DNA from: Okapia johnstoni
Lineage: Eukaryota; Chordata; Mammalia; Artiodactyla; Giraffidae
NCBI GenBank assembly: GCA_024291935.2
Contig: CM044316.1
Span: 70,634,501-70,698,500, forward strand
DNA: 64,000 nucleotides
Direction: 5' to 3'
Both the position numbers and the translations under genes were made by a program. Numbering within the stretch: the first letter of the stretch is position 1; the number at the start of each line of letters is the position of its first letter. The notes beneath the pieces were generated by a model. It saw nothing but the letters and a program-made list of their open reading frames with translations, was not told where the DNA came from and searched no databases. Positions 34,240 to 45,312 of the stretch are shown here, in pieces.

Positions 34240-34560
34240 AGAAAACCTGGGTGCCAGGAGGAACCATTCCTCTGTGGCTGTGTGGCCTTGGACAAGTCCT
34301 CAGGTCACCGTGTTAGAAACCCAGTACTGAAAGGTCCCTTAGTGATCAATCACTGTGTCACCTCCTTATGATTGGAATGGAGTGAGGAAGGAACTGGGCC
34401 ACAGTTACTCAGTGGCAGAGCTGAGACTTGAAACCAGTTAGATTTGCCCCTTGACAAACTGAGTGTCCCAGGATGTACCAGCTTGCCTCCCTATGCCTCA
34501 GTTTCCACATCTGTAAGATGAAACTAATAATAGTACTTAGATTATTTTTAACAAGATAAT
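34240..34560 (+). repeat. MIR pieces around a second MIR-like segment
   Basis: 34240-34315 (gtggctgtgtggccttggac) and 34490-34560 (ctatgcctcagtttccacat) read as one + MIR. Between them gccacagttactcagtggca looks like a minus MIR-related insert. Confidence 0.5.
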
Positions 34561-34589
34561 ATGTAGCATCAAAACATCAAATATGGGAT

Positions 34590-35060
34590 TTTCTTATATT
34601 TTTTTTCCTTACAACAGTATTGAGGAATTATTGAAGCACATTAACTTGTATGTATTTAAAGAGCGCAATTTGATGACTTTTGACAGGCACACATACATCC
34701 ATGAGCCTGTTTTCACAATCAGTATAACAACTATTCCCAGCACCCCCAAAGCTTTCTTTGTGCCCTTAACCCCTCTGTCCCTCTATCCATCCCCTGGCAA
34801 CTACTGATCTGCTTTCTGTCCTTATAAGTTGGTTTGTATTTTCCAGAATTTTACATACATGGAATTATACAGAATAGTCTCTTTCCCCCGCTGGTTTCTT
34901 TTGCCCAGTATGTTTCTGAGATTCATCTGTGTTATTGTTTGTGCTAATTGTTTGTTCCTTTTTATTACTGAGTAATATTCCAGTGTACACATGTACTGAT
35001 CTATGTATCCATTCCCCTCTTGATGGACATTTGGACTATTTCCAGCTTGGGGTTATTAAC
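34590..35060 (-). repeat. Old L1 3' region
   Basis: It shows acaacagtattgaggaatta, cgcaatttgatgacttttga, tggcaactactgatctgctt and ttactgagtaatattccagt. Confidence 0.82.
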
Positions 35061-35167
35061 ACTAATCAACTTAGCACTGATTTTAAGATGTACCATTATT
35101 TTATCTTAGTGAAGAAGGGAAAAATGCTGCCATTTAAATTATGACCCAATGTTTTAAAATTAACTAG

Positions 35168-35286
35168 AATGCCCACTCCAGTACTCTTGCCTGGAGAATC
35201 CCAGGGACGGGGGAGCCTGGTGGGAGGCCGTCTCTGGGGTCGCACAAAGTCGGACACGACTGAAGCGACTTAGCAGCAGCAGCAGA
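35168..35286 (+). repeat. Bov-A2-type SINE, 5'-truncated, AGC tail
   Basis: It runs cccactccagtactcttgcc to actgaagcgacttagcagca with four AGC units. AGAATG on both sides is a possible short target copy. Confidence 0.93.
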
Positions 35287-35289
35287 ATG

Positions 35290-35949
35290 TTTATTTCATA
35301 CTTGTCAAATCTTTCAGACTTTTTTTTAAACTCACATACTACTTTTTTCATACAAAAATAAAAAGGAATACCTAAAGAAAGGTAAAACTCGAGTGTTCCT
35401 AATACATTTTCTCACTTTGAATCAAATTCTTTGGAGTCATTTTTTAACTCAGAATTATTGATGTCTGTGCTTCTAATATCCTCGTCCTTGATGCCTTTGA
35501 GTGTTGGTGATGCAGCCTTGTTACAGGACCCACAGAGCAGCTCAAAGGCTCTGGTGCTGGGCTCTGTGGCCAGCATGGCAATTATGCAGAGGGAGCCTCC
35601 CTTGCACGCCTGCTTTGGGAATGTTGCTAAACATGTCTGTTCACTGCCTCCTCCACCCTTCCCCACAACCATGTGGTTCCTAGGGGTTAAAAGTGCTCCA
35701 CTATTGTCTCTGGGATTTCATCCCAAGCCCGTGACATCTTTGATGTCTGTGCACACATGGACAGTGACAGCCCCATCAGGACCGCAGCCTGGTTGACACT
35801 GTTGAAAGATGTCAGCAGTGCTCACACACATCCCAGTCTCAGAGATGCTAAAATGTATTTTAAAATGTGCAGCTTAGAATCGAGACAGAGTCTGTGTGTG
35901 GGATTCTGAACTGTGCCTGTACTTTGTAAGCACTCAGGGAGATTTAGCT
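35290..35949. other. Intronic DNA, no feature recognised
   Basis: No repeat is named. Frames at 35412-35796 are on opposite strands and look like chance. Confidence 0.5.
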
Positions 35950-36080
35950 TGTATTATCATTATTACATGACTCTGAAACATCAGTTTCCTGATGGTCAAA
36001 TAAGGGTGACTCTATCTGCCTCACAAAAATGTTGTGAAGATAAAGGGCTTGATTTATTTCACTTAGAACACGTGGTCCAG
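35950..36080 (+). repeat. MIR fragment
   Basis: It has gaaacatcagtttcctgatg, caaataagggtgactctatc and gttgtgaagataaagggctt. Confidence 0.6.
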
Positions 36081-36164
36081 GAAGATGTTTTGTTTCATTG
36101 CAACCTCACAATGCCCTTGACTTTGGGGACTGGCAAGATAGCAGACTTATGAATGCTGAAGCTG

Positions 36165-36330
36165 CAAAGGGGGCCTTAGAAACATGACATTTCAACTCCT
36201 TTGTTTTGCAGATGGAAAGCCCAGAGAGGATCGGTGCCTTGCCTAAGGGCCTGGTTCATCTAGTGACCATGTCAGGATTGAAACCCAGATCCCCTTCTAA
36301 TGCTCTGCCTAAACCATGTAGTCATGGAAG
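36165..36330 (-). repeat. MIR-related fragment
   Basis: It has tttgttttgcagatggaaag, cccagagaggatcggtgcct and gtcaggattgaaacccagat. Confidence 0.5.
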
Positions 36331-36611
36331 GAGCCACAGATCAGGATCCCAGAGAAACCTTCACAGTCATTTCCATTTCTGGAAGGACCAGCTCCACAGG
36401 CTGCATGGCTGGGGTGAGGGTCAGAACTCAAGGAACAGGAATGGCCAGATTCCAGGGAAGGGTGGCGGTGGCCTCTGTCCTTCAAGCTGGAAGCTCCTGG
36501 ATAGACCAGAACCTGGAAGGACCCCTTGGACACCCAGTTCTTGAGACTGGAAAGGGGCAAAGCTGGGGGTTGAGTGCCCTCAGGGCCCTACATTCATATA
36601 GGAGGAGCTCT

Positions 36612-36690
36612 TGTGGCTTCCCTGGCAAGGGTGAACAAGGTTCGATCCCTAGTCAGGGATCTAAGATCTTGCAAAAAACTTAAAAACAGA
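36612..36690 (+). repeat. CHR SINE, internally shortened
   Basis: ggcttccctggcaagggtga joins gttcgatccctagtcaggga and an A-rich tail. Confidence 0.8.
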
Positions 36691-36759
36691 TCCGAAAGGA
36701 AGAGCTCTGCATGCCTGCCCAGCATCACATGCCAAGGGTTCTGCTGACTTGTTCCCAGG

Positions 36760-36925
36760 TACTAATTCATTCAACACTACTACAGCCCTGTGAGGCAGGT
36801 TCTCTTGACTGCTTTATTTTAGACCTACAGGGAAACAGGCTTAGAGCTGGGGAAGGAATGCCTAAGATTACATGGCTAAGGAAGATGGAACTTGGAATTC
36901 CATCTGGTTCTCTTGGCCCTTTCTA
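36760..36925 (-). repeat. MIR SINE, diverged
   Basis: It has tacagccctgtgaggcaggt, ctacagggaaacaggcttag and ggaacttggaattccatctg. Confidence 0.6.
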
Positions 36926-36929
36926 TAGG

Positions 36930-37464
36930 GCCAGAACCTCTTTAGCCTAATTCCCAATTCAGAAATGAGAATGGAGTTGGAAGAAGCTGGATAAGGGGGA
37001 GGCATGTATACCCAGTGCTTTGTTCAAGAGAATTGCCCTTCAGTGAGGAAACAAGCAAAGTGAAGGGCCCATGTCCCAACCTTATCTATCCATGAATGGG
37101 AACTCCATAGTTTAATATGGGCTCTGGCCCAGCGATCATTCTCCTTTTAGTATAACAGGGAAAGACTACCAATAGTTGTTTCTTGAGGGCTATTCAGGTG
37201 ATCGCTGCATCTCAAATGGAGCTAAACTCAGCACCAGGCTGAGTTGATCTCTTGGTGTCATGAGTGATGCAGGCCTGAGGTTGTCCCCAGGTCTTAGTCT
37301 CAGTCTTACCTCTGGGTCCTTGGGTGGCTCTGGCCAAGTCTCTCTCTGTGCTTCAGTTTTCTCACCAAGAAACAAGGATTTGATGTGTCAGATCCCAGAT
37401 ATCACATTCAGTTTTAGCATTCTTTAATACTTCTGCATCAGGCGCCTCATTTGAACAGCAGTGA
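36930..37464. other. Intronic DNA with a possible MIR trace
   Basis: Near 37295-37375, cttacctctgggtccttggg and gcttcagttttctcaccaag hint at a + MIR. The rest is unassigned. Confidence 0.45.
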
Positions 37465-37800
37465 AAATAATAATGTGTTGCTGACATTTATTGAGCACGT
37501 ACTGTGTACCAAAGTACTGTTTCATCCCTTAGCTCTTCTAATCCTCAGAGAACACTGTAAGGTGGGTCTGAATGGTACTTACTTGAAGGCGTTGGTATGA
37601 GGTCCAAGTGAGTCAATATATGTACAGGGGTTAGAACAGTTCCTGGCACAGAATGCATTCTCCATCAGTATGTTATTATTTCTCCTGTTCTGCAAGTGTG
37701 AAAAGTGAGCCTAAGAGAGTTTAAGTATCTTGCCCAAAGTCACAGAGCTAGAAACTGGCAGAGTCAAAGCCCAAAGAGTCTGGCTCCAGAGTGCTCCTAA
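37465..37800 (-). repeat. MIR SINE split by another MIR
   Basis: The outer minus copy (tgacatttattgagcacgta; tgagcctaagagagtttaag; cccaaagtcacagagctaga) is broken at 37575-37680 by a + MIR 3' half (tcaatatatgtacaggggtt; agttcctggcacagaatgca). Confidence 0.7.
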
Positions 37801-37825
37801 TGACTTCTCTGTGCTGTTTCTTGTT

Positions 37826-38046
37826 GGGCTTGCTGGGTGGAACAGTGGTAAAGAATCCACCTGCAATGCAGGAGACACAGGAGGTTCGAGTTTGATTCCT
37901 GGGTTGGAAAGATCCCCAGGAGAAGGAAATGGCAACCCACTCCAGTATTCTTGCCTGGAAAACCCCATAGACAGGGGAGCCTGCCAGGCTACAGTCCATG
38001 GGGTTGCAAAGAGTCAGACATAACTTAGCAACTGAGCATGCACACA
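37826..38046 (+). repeat. Bov-tA SINE
   Basis: It has aacagtggtaaagaatccac, a B box (gagtttgattcctgggttgg), and the A monomer to cataacttagcaactgagca. Confidence 0.93.
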
Positions 38047-38901
38047 GGCTGCCTCTTGATAAGACAAGATGCAGGAGAAACACAGAGAGCAGAGGGGACT
38101 GTGTGCAACTGGTGAGGGCCTGACTTCAAAAGGCATGCTAAGTCCGTTCTTAAAGTACAGCATTATAGTAGACAAGCAAACATATCTATAGGCCAAACTT
38201 GGCCCTGCTAATCCGTAATTTGCTTCTCAGAATCTTAATCTTAAATTCCAGCAAGTGAGATGTGGAGGAATAGCACAGTCACCACCGTGTCAGTGAGCTG
38301 GAGGGTATCTGGGCATGAGTAGGCATAGAGACATGCGGATGGAGGCGAAGGAAGGGAACAGACCCAAGCCTGGGATGTGTGATCCCAAGAACTCAGTGGG
38401 GGTAGGGCAGAGTGAAGGCTAGATTTATCAGGGGGAGGTGAGCCACTGGTTTGCTGAAGCCCGGGTTGAAGACTAGAGCAGGTAGGGGGAACAGTCTGGA
38501 ACCTCCCCTCCGCATAGAATTCCAGGAGTGGGAGGGAGTGTCCAGACCAAGAAAGCGGCTGGATAAACCAGCCCAACCAAAGTAGGGAAGGAAGGAAGTC
38601 TGGGGGTCGGATAACCAGAATGTCAAGACAGGTGTCTGGGGAGTAGAGGGAGGGAGGGGTTTAAGAGGAAGAGAACTTGGAAATTGCTGGTGTGAATGCC
38701 TTCTTCAGAGTACACAGTTTGAGAGCCAAAGCCAATCCAGCTGTCATCTCTTAACTTTCTCTGGTTTCATTTCCAAAAAACCAGGGAGCTTAATCAACCT
38801 CAGCTCTTCTAGGGAGGGAGGTGGTGGAGTACAGTTCAGGATTTAATGGCTATTAGCATGGACAGGTATTTTGCCTCATCATGGAAAGGGATATAAAACC
38901 T
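38047..38901. other. Intronic DNA, no feature recognised
   Basis: Purine-rich on the + strand around 38520-38690. No repeat family or exon is evident. Confidence 0.5.
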
Positions 38902-39057
38902 CTCAGGGAAGTCTACTCAGTGCTCTGTGGTGACCTAAATGGGAAGGAAAACCAAAGATGAGGGGATATGTGTACACATATAGCTGATTCACTTTGCTGC
39001 ACAGTAGAAATGAACACAGCATTATAAAGCAAATACACTCCCCAAAAATTAATTTTA
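38902..39057 (+). repeat. L1 3' tail with target duplication
   Basis: It has cagtgctctgtggtgaccta, tagctgattcactttgctgc and ataaagcaaatacactcccc. AAAGGGATATAAAACCT before it matches AAAAGGATGTAAAACCT after it. Confidence 0.87.
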
Positions 39058-39117
39058 GAAAAGGATGTAAAACCTAACTGGTAAGAAAGTGAATGTGGGT
39101 GGAGCCCTGTGTGCCGT

Positions 39118-39297
39118 GCGCTCAACCTAGCTCATTTTAACCAGGTAGTCACTCTGAGTATCCCCACTCTACAGATGAAGAAGCAGGTTCAGGCAAGTTA
39201 AGGGTTCATGCCCAACGGGATCGAGTGAGTAAGTGATGCTGCCTGCCTTGCAACCCAGGTAGCTGACTCTAGAGCCTGTGAGTTTTAACCACCACTC
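39118..39297 (-). repeat. MIR SINE
   Basis: It has ccactctacagatgaagaag, caacccaggtagctgactct and agttttaaccaccactcata. Confidence 0.65.
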
Positions 39298-39424
39298 ATA
39301 TCTCTTGAGATGAAAAATGGGGACAGTGATGATGAGAACGATGATAGCTAACATATCCAACAAACTTAAGATGAAAGATAGCACAGTTCTCACAGCGGAG
39401 AGCACGGAATTCTCTCCGCTGTTC

Positions 39425-39625
39425 ACGTTAACAGCCCACATTTACTGAGGGCTTATTACATGCCAGGCCCTGTACTAAGCACTTTGCATGGGTTATCTCA
39501 TTTAATTCCCACAACACCCTTACAAGATTGGACCTTCTACATTTCACAGAGAAGGAAACTCGTAACAAGGTTAGATGACACGCCTGTGGATGTGGAAGAG
39601 GCAGGGTGTGGGTTTCACCCTAGCG
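39425..39625 (-). repeat. MIR SINE
   Basis: The start is well kept: acatttactgagggcttatt, catgccaggccctgtactaa, gcactttgcatgggttatct. Confidence 0.78.
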
Positions 39626-39805
39626 TCAGTTCCTCAGCCTATGTGGGTAGCAGCTACCCTGCCTCCTTATTAGCCCCGGAGCTGACCACCATCCTCCATG
39701 GACTGCTTCCTTCTCCAGCCTCCCCTGACTCGCCCAGTCCTCTCAGTCTCTCGCTTCTCCCACCTCTTTGCTCTTTCACATCTGTACAGCAGACCTGGCA
39801 TCTTT

Positions 39806-40152
39806 TTGTTTTTAAATTAATTCATTTTTATTTTTGGCTGAGCGGGGTCTTGGTTACTGCAAGGGCCTTTCTCTGGTTGTGGCGAGTGGGGGCTACTCTC
39901 CCATTGCTTCTCATTGCAGCGGCTTCTTCCGTTGTGGACGAGGCTGTAGGGCACGCAGGCTTCAATAGTTGTGGCACGTGGGTTCAGTAGTTGCAGCTCC
40001 TTGGTTCTAGAGCACAGGCTCAGCAGTTGTGGCCCATGAGCTTAGCTTCTCCATGGCAGGTGGGACCTTCCCGAATCAGAGACTGAACCCTTGTTTCCTG
40101 CCTTGGCAGGCAGACTCTTTACCACTGAGCCGCCAGGGAAGCCTGTGGCGGA
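39806..40152 (-). repeat. CHR-2 SINE, long form
   Basis: The complement has tttatttttggctgagcggg, gtggcgagtgggggctactc, cttcaatagttgtggcacgt and ccactgagccgccagggaag. GCATCTT is at 39799-39805 and 40153-40159. Confidence 0.92.
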
Positions 40153-40159
40153 GCATCTT

Positions 40160-40599
40160 ATTAACTATCTCTGCATCCTCTCATTGCCCACGGTTCGCAG
40201 CCTAAGGTAGCATAACTGCCATACATACTGTCACAGAGATGAGCTACTCCCTGCTTTAAGTGTAAACCTCAGCTGCTTGGTCAGGCCCTCTGTTCTTGAA
40301 GGCAGAAACAAGGCTTATTCAAATGTCTGAGCTCTGATCGTGCCTAGCATGGGACCAGGTTTTGTGTCCATGCAATAAATTCTTGTTGCTTGGAGGATTG
40401 ATGGAAAGCGGGGAGAAAGGAGGTGAGGAAAGGGTGAATCAGAGAGCCTCTCTGGGCCACCCTCTGCAGCTCAACACTAGGATGGCTCTCAAAGTCTTAA
40501 CAGGGACCCCAGAGCCCTAAAAGCCCAACGTCTGCTGCTGTCTCCATTCCATCATTCAAGAGGTATGTGGCTCACACGTGGCTTTCTTTTCTATTCCTC
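40160..40599. other. Intronic DNA, no feature recognised
   Basis: Possible faint L2 trace near 40315-40390 (catgcaataaattcttgttg). Otherwise unassigned. Confidence 0.45.
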
Positions 40600-40960
40600 A
40601 CACCAACATCATCCCGCCCCAAAGCCTTTGTACTGGCTATTCCTGATGTTTCCCACCATTTGGTCTCCCCGCCAAGGTCACCTCCTCTGAGAAGCCTCCT
40701 TTGACTGCCCCGACCTACTCCGCCCTTACACATAATCCCACTACCCTGTTACATTTTTCTGAACAGCCTGAATCTCTGAAATGATCCTGTGGATTCATTT
40801 TCTGGTTGGGGTATCTCCCCACTGGAAATGTAAGGGCAGGGTCCTCTCGTCCACTTCTGTAGCTGGGTGTTTGTTCAGATTCCACTGTGGTTCATGTGCT
40901 CAGCCCTCCTACTATGAGATTGTGATTATTTTCATCCCCAGATTTGTTTAAGGAATGAAT
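40600..40960 (+). repeat. L2 3' end
   Basis: It has gcctttgtactggctattcc, aaggtcacctcctctgagaa, gcctcctttgactgccccga and ctggaaatgtaagggcaggg. Confidence 0.78.
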
Positions 40961-42033
40961 GAAGGTGTTTGAACCGAATGGAATTCAAGGAAGGAAGGAG
41001 AGCTTCAGAGATTGGACTTTCTTCCAGCCACTCCAGCCTTGCAGGTGTGGAAGTTGAGGGTCTGCGTGGCCTGGGACTCTGCTGCAGTCCGGAGATGGCT
41101 GTACGTCCTCAGGAGTTGTGCAATCCTGAGCTATGGGAACTATGCGTGTGAAACACCCCAGGGCGGGAAGAACTGGCCTGGCCATTGTGCCCCAGGGTTG
41201 AGAGGAGAGGTTCAGCTGAAAGTTTGGACAGTTCTTGGCATGTAGTCCTCAGGGCCCTTTCGAAAGCAATCCCGCCCAGCTGGCCCTGGCGAGAGCCCGG
41301 TCGGGGGCCAGCATCATGCTGGCTGGCCATAAAGAGGTTACTGTGGGAAGCATTCAGATTGCTCGGGAAGCACTAGGAACATGAAAGATATGCTATGCGT
41401 TCTTCAGTCCCAAGAGAATCACCACCCAGTGTTAGACTTGGCAGAAGGCTTTCCGCTCCTCTGAGCTGCCTCAGAAAAGACGCACTGTCTGAATACCGAA
41501 TGCCAGCCAGTCGTGGGGACATGGAGCTGGACAGAGGACAGGGGCCCACGTTCCCGGACAGGTTATTCCACACAGCCCTACCTGTCTCCAAGGCAACGTA
41601 TCCGGGCCCCTTCTTCCAGGAGAGCCTGTTGTGAAACATTCAGGAATGTTTGTGTTCCCCCAGAGATTGGTAATTAAGAAGAGGCAGAACTGGTTCTCTC
41701 CTGGCACCCTCCCTCACTCCCCCTCACCCCTCCAGCATTTGGGTCATTTGATTTCATCATCTGGGTTTTCAGCAGCCCAGGACTTGGAGCTTGGAGGTAG
41801 GGACCGCACCGGACAGGATTGGGGTGAATCACATCATCAGAGGATGGGGGCTGTGAGTTGCAGGCAGGCCCCCAAGTCCTGGCCACATCTGAAAGCAGAC
41901 ATCTCTTCCCAGCTCACATTCTTGGCACTTGTCCAGGGGGAAACACTGCAGGCCAGAGAAGCACCCACAGTTTCCCAGAGGGGATTGGTTTAAATGGACA
42001 GTTCCTCTCTCTGGGATGAGGAGTGGGTGCACA

Positions 42034-42037
<4 letters not shown>
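40961..42037. other. Repeat-poor block with a TEAD-like inverted motif
   Basis: About 1 kb without a named repeat. At 41635-41650 the arms AACATTC and GAATGTT are separated by AG; GGAATGT is the complement of a TEAD core. Confidence 0.5.

Positions 42038-42087
<50 letters not shown>
42038..42087. repeat. (TG)n microsatellite
   Basis: About 25 uninterrupted TG units follow acatgtatg. Confidence 0.97.
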
Positions 42088-42088
<1 letters not shown>

Positions 42089-42639
42089 TTAAATCCTTGT
42101 ACAGCTAAAAATGCTTCTCTTCATCCTGATTCTCTGAATGACACGTCTCTGCACACTGAATAATTCATCCCCCTCTTGGCATTTGTTCCAGAGAATCTCG
42201 CTGTCCAGATTTCTTGTAAGTTGTGTAGTCTTCTAGCAGAAGCTTTTCTCTTTCTCATGGAAGAGCTGCAGGAGTCAGGGTGTCAGTCCTCTGGTGCTTT
42301 CTCCATGATCACTGAAGGGAAGCCTGAATATCAAACCCAAAGTCTTCCTGTCTCCCCTTGCCATCTCTGGCTAACACTGGGTCCTCTTGGTTCCTCTTCT
42401 TTATACCTGTTGAGCACAATGTCTGTGTTCACCATAGGCAGGAATCAGCATTTCAGCTTTGGTAGGAAATCCAGTGTCGGGTACATGACTGACGCTTGTA
42501 GCTAATATTTATTTCAGGTCTGACTTCTTGATGTCCAAGGCTGGAACAAGCAGTAAACTTCATGGTTTTCTGGAGAAGTGATACATTTTTGGTGTTTTAG
42601 GCCTGCCTCTCCTCCACCAGTCTCCAGACTCACACAGAG

Positions 42640-42780
42640 AGCTCAGTGAATCACTTGTCATGATGACTTTTAAACAATTAATTGTCTTTTCATGAAGCAA
42701 TTGTGCATTATCCAAATGTATTGAGTAGCTTTGCACCGAGACATAGAAAACTGAAGGTTTAAATAGGATGCAGCTCGGGT
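42640..42780. promoter_or_regulatory. Candidate conserved non-coding element
   Basis: Non-repeat AT-rich sequence with the palindrome caattaattg at 42677-42686, gaagcaattgtgcattatcc and tccaaatgtattgag. Homeodomain or POU sites are plausible; conservation is not shown. Confidence 0.28.
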
Positions 42781-42891
42781 GCCTTCTGCCTGCTTCCGAT
42801 TTCCCCCCAGCCCAGCTTTGACATCTGTATCTCAGGCATAACTTCCAGATTATTCTGAGACTCCCTTGGTCTTGTCAGTTTTTATTAGCAA

Positions 42892-43025
42892 AGCTCAGGT
42901 TCTGGAGTGAGGCAGTAGGGCTTCAGGTTATACCTCTGGTGTTTGCCAGCTGCAAGATGTTGGGTATGTTTTCTCACTGGTCAAATAGAGGAAAAGCACC
43001 TGCTTCCTAGAGAGGGAATAAACTT
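42892..43025 (+). repeat. MIR SINE
   Basis: It has gttctggagtgaggcagtag, gccagctgcaagatgttggg and ctcactggtcaaatagagga. Confidence 0.6.
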
Positions 43026-43084
43026 GTTTTCTAGGCCTCGATTTAGCCATCATTAACTATTTTGATTACAATTGAGATAGGAAT

Positions 43085-43400
43085 ATTACAGAGAAACTAA
43101 TTTTAAAAAGATTAAAAATAAAAAAATTAAATTATGTTAAAATCCCTCTACCAAGATAGCATTTTAATGCATATCTTTCCAGCTTCTCTTCTACAAACGC
43201 ACACACATTTCAGGCAAAAATACTGTATTAAAACAATATCCTATAGCGTTTCTTGTTCAACAATGTCATTTTTCTCGTAGTATGTTAAGAACATTCTTCC
43301 ATGTTAGCAAAATATAAAACACACCATTATTTTTTGTTCTTAGATATTCATTGTCGTATTCACCCATTCCACAAATATTTATCGATCACCGATCACAGGG
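43085..43400 (-). repeat. Old L1 3' region
   Basis: It has gcatatctttccagcttctc, cctatagcgtttcttgttca and gaacattcttccatgttagc, complementary to an L1M 3' end. Confidence 0.6.
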
Positions 43401-43469
43401 GACATAAGATTCTATTGCTTATATGCACCATTGATGAAATCATTTAATTCATCCCCACAGATGATTTTT

Positions 43470-43620
43470 GTTTATTTTTTTTGCCTGCCCTAGGTCTTCA
43501 TTGTGGCACATGGGCTTAATTGCCCCATGGCATGTGGGATCTTAGTTCCCCAACCAGGGATCAAACCCATGTCCCCCGCATTGGACGGTGGACTTTTATC
43601 CACTGGACCGCCAGGAAAGT
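43470..43620 (-). repeat. CHR SINE
   Basis: It has gtggcacatgggcttaattg, atgtgggatcttagttcccc and actggaccgccaggaaagtt. Confidence 0.9.
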
Positions 43621-43624
43621 TCTC

Positions 43625-44469
43625 CTTCCTCTCCTCCCCACCTTACCTCCCCCACCCTGGGAGGGCGGAAAGAATTTTGATCCACACATGGATTCAGGGA
43701 GCTGCAGAGAGGGAATATATCTTTGTCTTCTTGGTTTTCTGGGTTGCAAAGTGTAAATAAAAAGATTCCTATCTTCATAGCCAGGCTGGTATGTGAGGCT
43801 TCTCAGGGCTGCACCCAGGGAAAGGAATTAAGCAGAAGAATCTGACTATGGTTGGCCCAGGCTCTCCTGTCCCCTCCCCAGATGTATCTGTCCTCAGTAA
43901 CAGAGTCACCTGCTGTGGAGGGGGAGGCCTGCGTGTGGAGTTTTCCTTCAGAGACCCTTTCAGTGTTGTGTTAGATGAAATGATGTTGGATGAGATTTCA
44001 CTGTTGGTCACTGGTCTTCATTCTCCATAAGGGAGTGGGAACAAACCATTTACAGGAGTTTGAGGAGAAGGAGGAGGAGGCACTGAGGGTCATGGTCTCT
44101 TGCTTCTGAAGTCTTGGGTTGGGCAGGGCTTGGGGTGTAGTGGCGGGTTGGGCTGAAGACAACTTTTTAGAAACTTTATCCAGGTTGGCATAGGTGCTCC
44201 CGAACGAAGAGCCTTCTGGCCTAAAGAAATCACCTGTGTCTTCCCCATCTCTTCATTTTTCACTCGTAAGACAGTGGCTTGTAATTTTGCATGGGTCTCA
44301 GAAGATGTCAACTTTCAAGAGAACCTTTTGGTTCACAGCAGGGGCTCTGAAGGCGGAGTGCCTTGCTTGAATGTCATTGGTATAGACATTGAGAATGTTA
44401 TTTCATCTTTCTCTTAGTCTCTGTTTCTCCTTCTGGGAAGTGGAGAAGAATGTTCTTTAGCATTCATTT
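43625..44469. other. Intronic DNA, faint MIR trace at the end
   Basis: Mostly unassigned. Near 44400-44460, cttagtctctgtttctcctt resembles a MIR core. Confidence 0.45.
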
Positions 44470-44630
44470 GCACCAGGATCTAAATGTTTTTACAATCATG
44501 ACTTTATTTAACCTGACAACTTGGAGAGTTGTTATCCCCACATTTTAGATGAAAATACTGAGGCTCCGAGAGGGACACTTAAGTTGCCATACTTACACAG
44601 CTAATAAGTGATGCCTACTGAATCCTTATT
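44470..44630 (-). repeat. MIR SINE
   Basis: It has tgactttatttaacctgaca, atccccacattttagatgaa and cttacacagctaataagtga. Confidence 0.7.
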
Positions 44631-44856
44631 GGATAGGGCTTAGTCTGTTGTGTATCATATAGACCTCTGCCTCATCCTTGTTGTCTCCCATAAAACAGCA
44701 GTATGATTAACAGAGCTTCGGGGCTGTCCACTCCTTCAGTTGGTAGATATTGTTCTCAGTCTACCAGACCCTGAATATATAGTGGTACATGAACACACTA
44801 GGTCTGTCCACCAGGGGCTCTATCACTGTTTCTTTTTTCCCCACACATTTTGCTTT

Positions 44857-44999
44857 TCTTTCTTTTTTTTAAATTTATTTGGCTGTGCTGGATCTTAGTT
44901 GCAGCAGACAGGATCTACTTCCCTGACCAGGAATTGGACCTGGGTCCCTGGCTTTGGGAGCACAGAGTCTTAGCCACTGGGCCACCAGGGAAGTCTCAG
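44857..44999 (-). repeat. CHR SINE with long target duplication
   Basis: It has tatttggctgtgctggatct, tccctgaccaggaattggac and actgggccaccagggaagtc. CACACATTTTGCTTTT (44842-44857) and CACATATTTTGCTTTC (45000-45015) flank it. Confidence 0.93.
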
Positions 45000-45244
45000 C
45001 ACATATTTTGCTTTCAGCTTGATTTGGGGTGAATTTAAGAGGGAAAGAGATTGCATAGGCTAGGAGAGTCATCTCCTGTGTCTTGGAGGGAAGTTCTTGA
45101 CCAGGAATCCTAGACCCCATCCCACTCATCTTTCTTCTTGTTGCATTGTACCTCAGTTTGCCAGTCTGTCGAAAGAGTGTTGAAGCAGAACCTTTCAGTC
45201 TTCCAGAATTGGGAGGGGATAAGAGCAGACAGAGAGGGAGAAGA

Positions 45245-45312
45245 TTGTTGTTGTTCAGTTGCTAAGTTGTGTCCGACTCTTTGCAACCCCGTGGACTGCA
45301 GCACGCCAGGGA
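45245..45312 (-). repeat. Bov-A SINE 3' fragment
   Basis: The complement starts with a gttgttgttc tail, then agttgctaagttgtgtccga, ctttgcaaccccgtggactg. It lies about 0.9 kb before exon 2. Confidence 0.9.

Noticed and set aside
39460..39990. A 176-codon plus-strand frame
   Set aside because: It spans a MIR and a CHR-2 and is explained by them.
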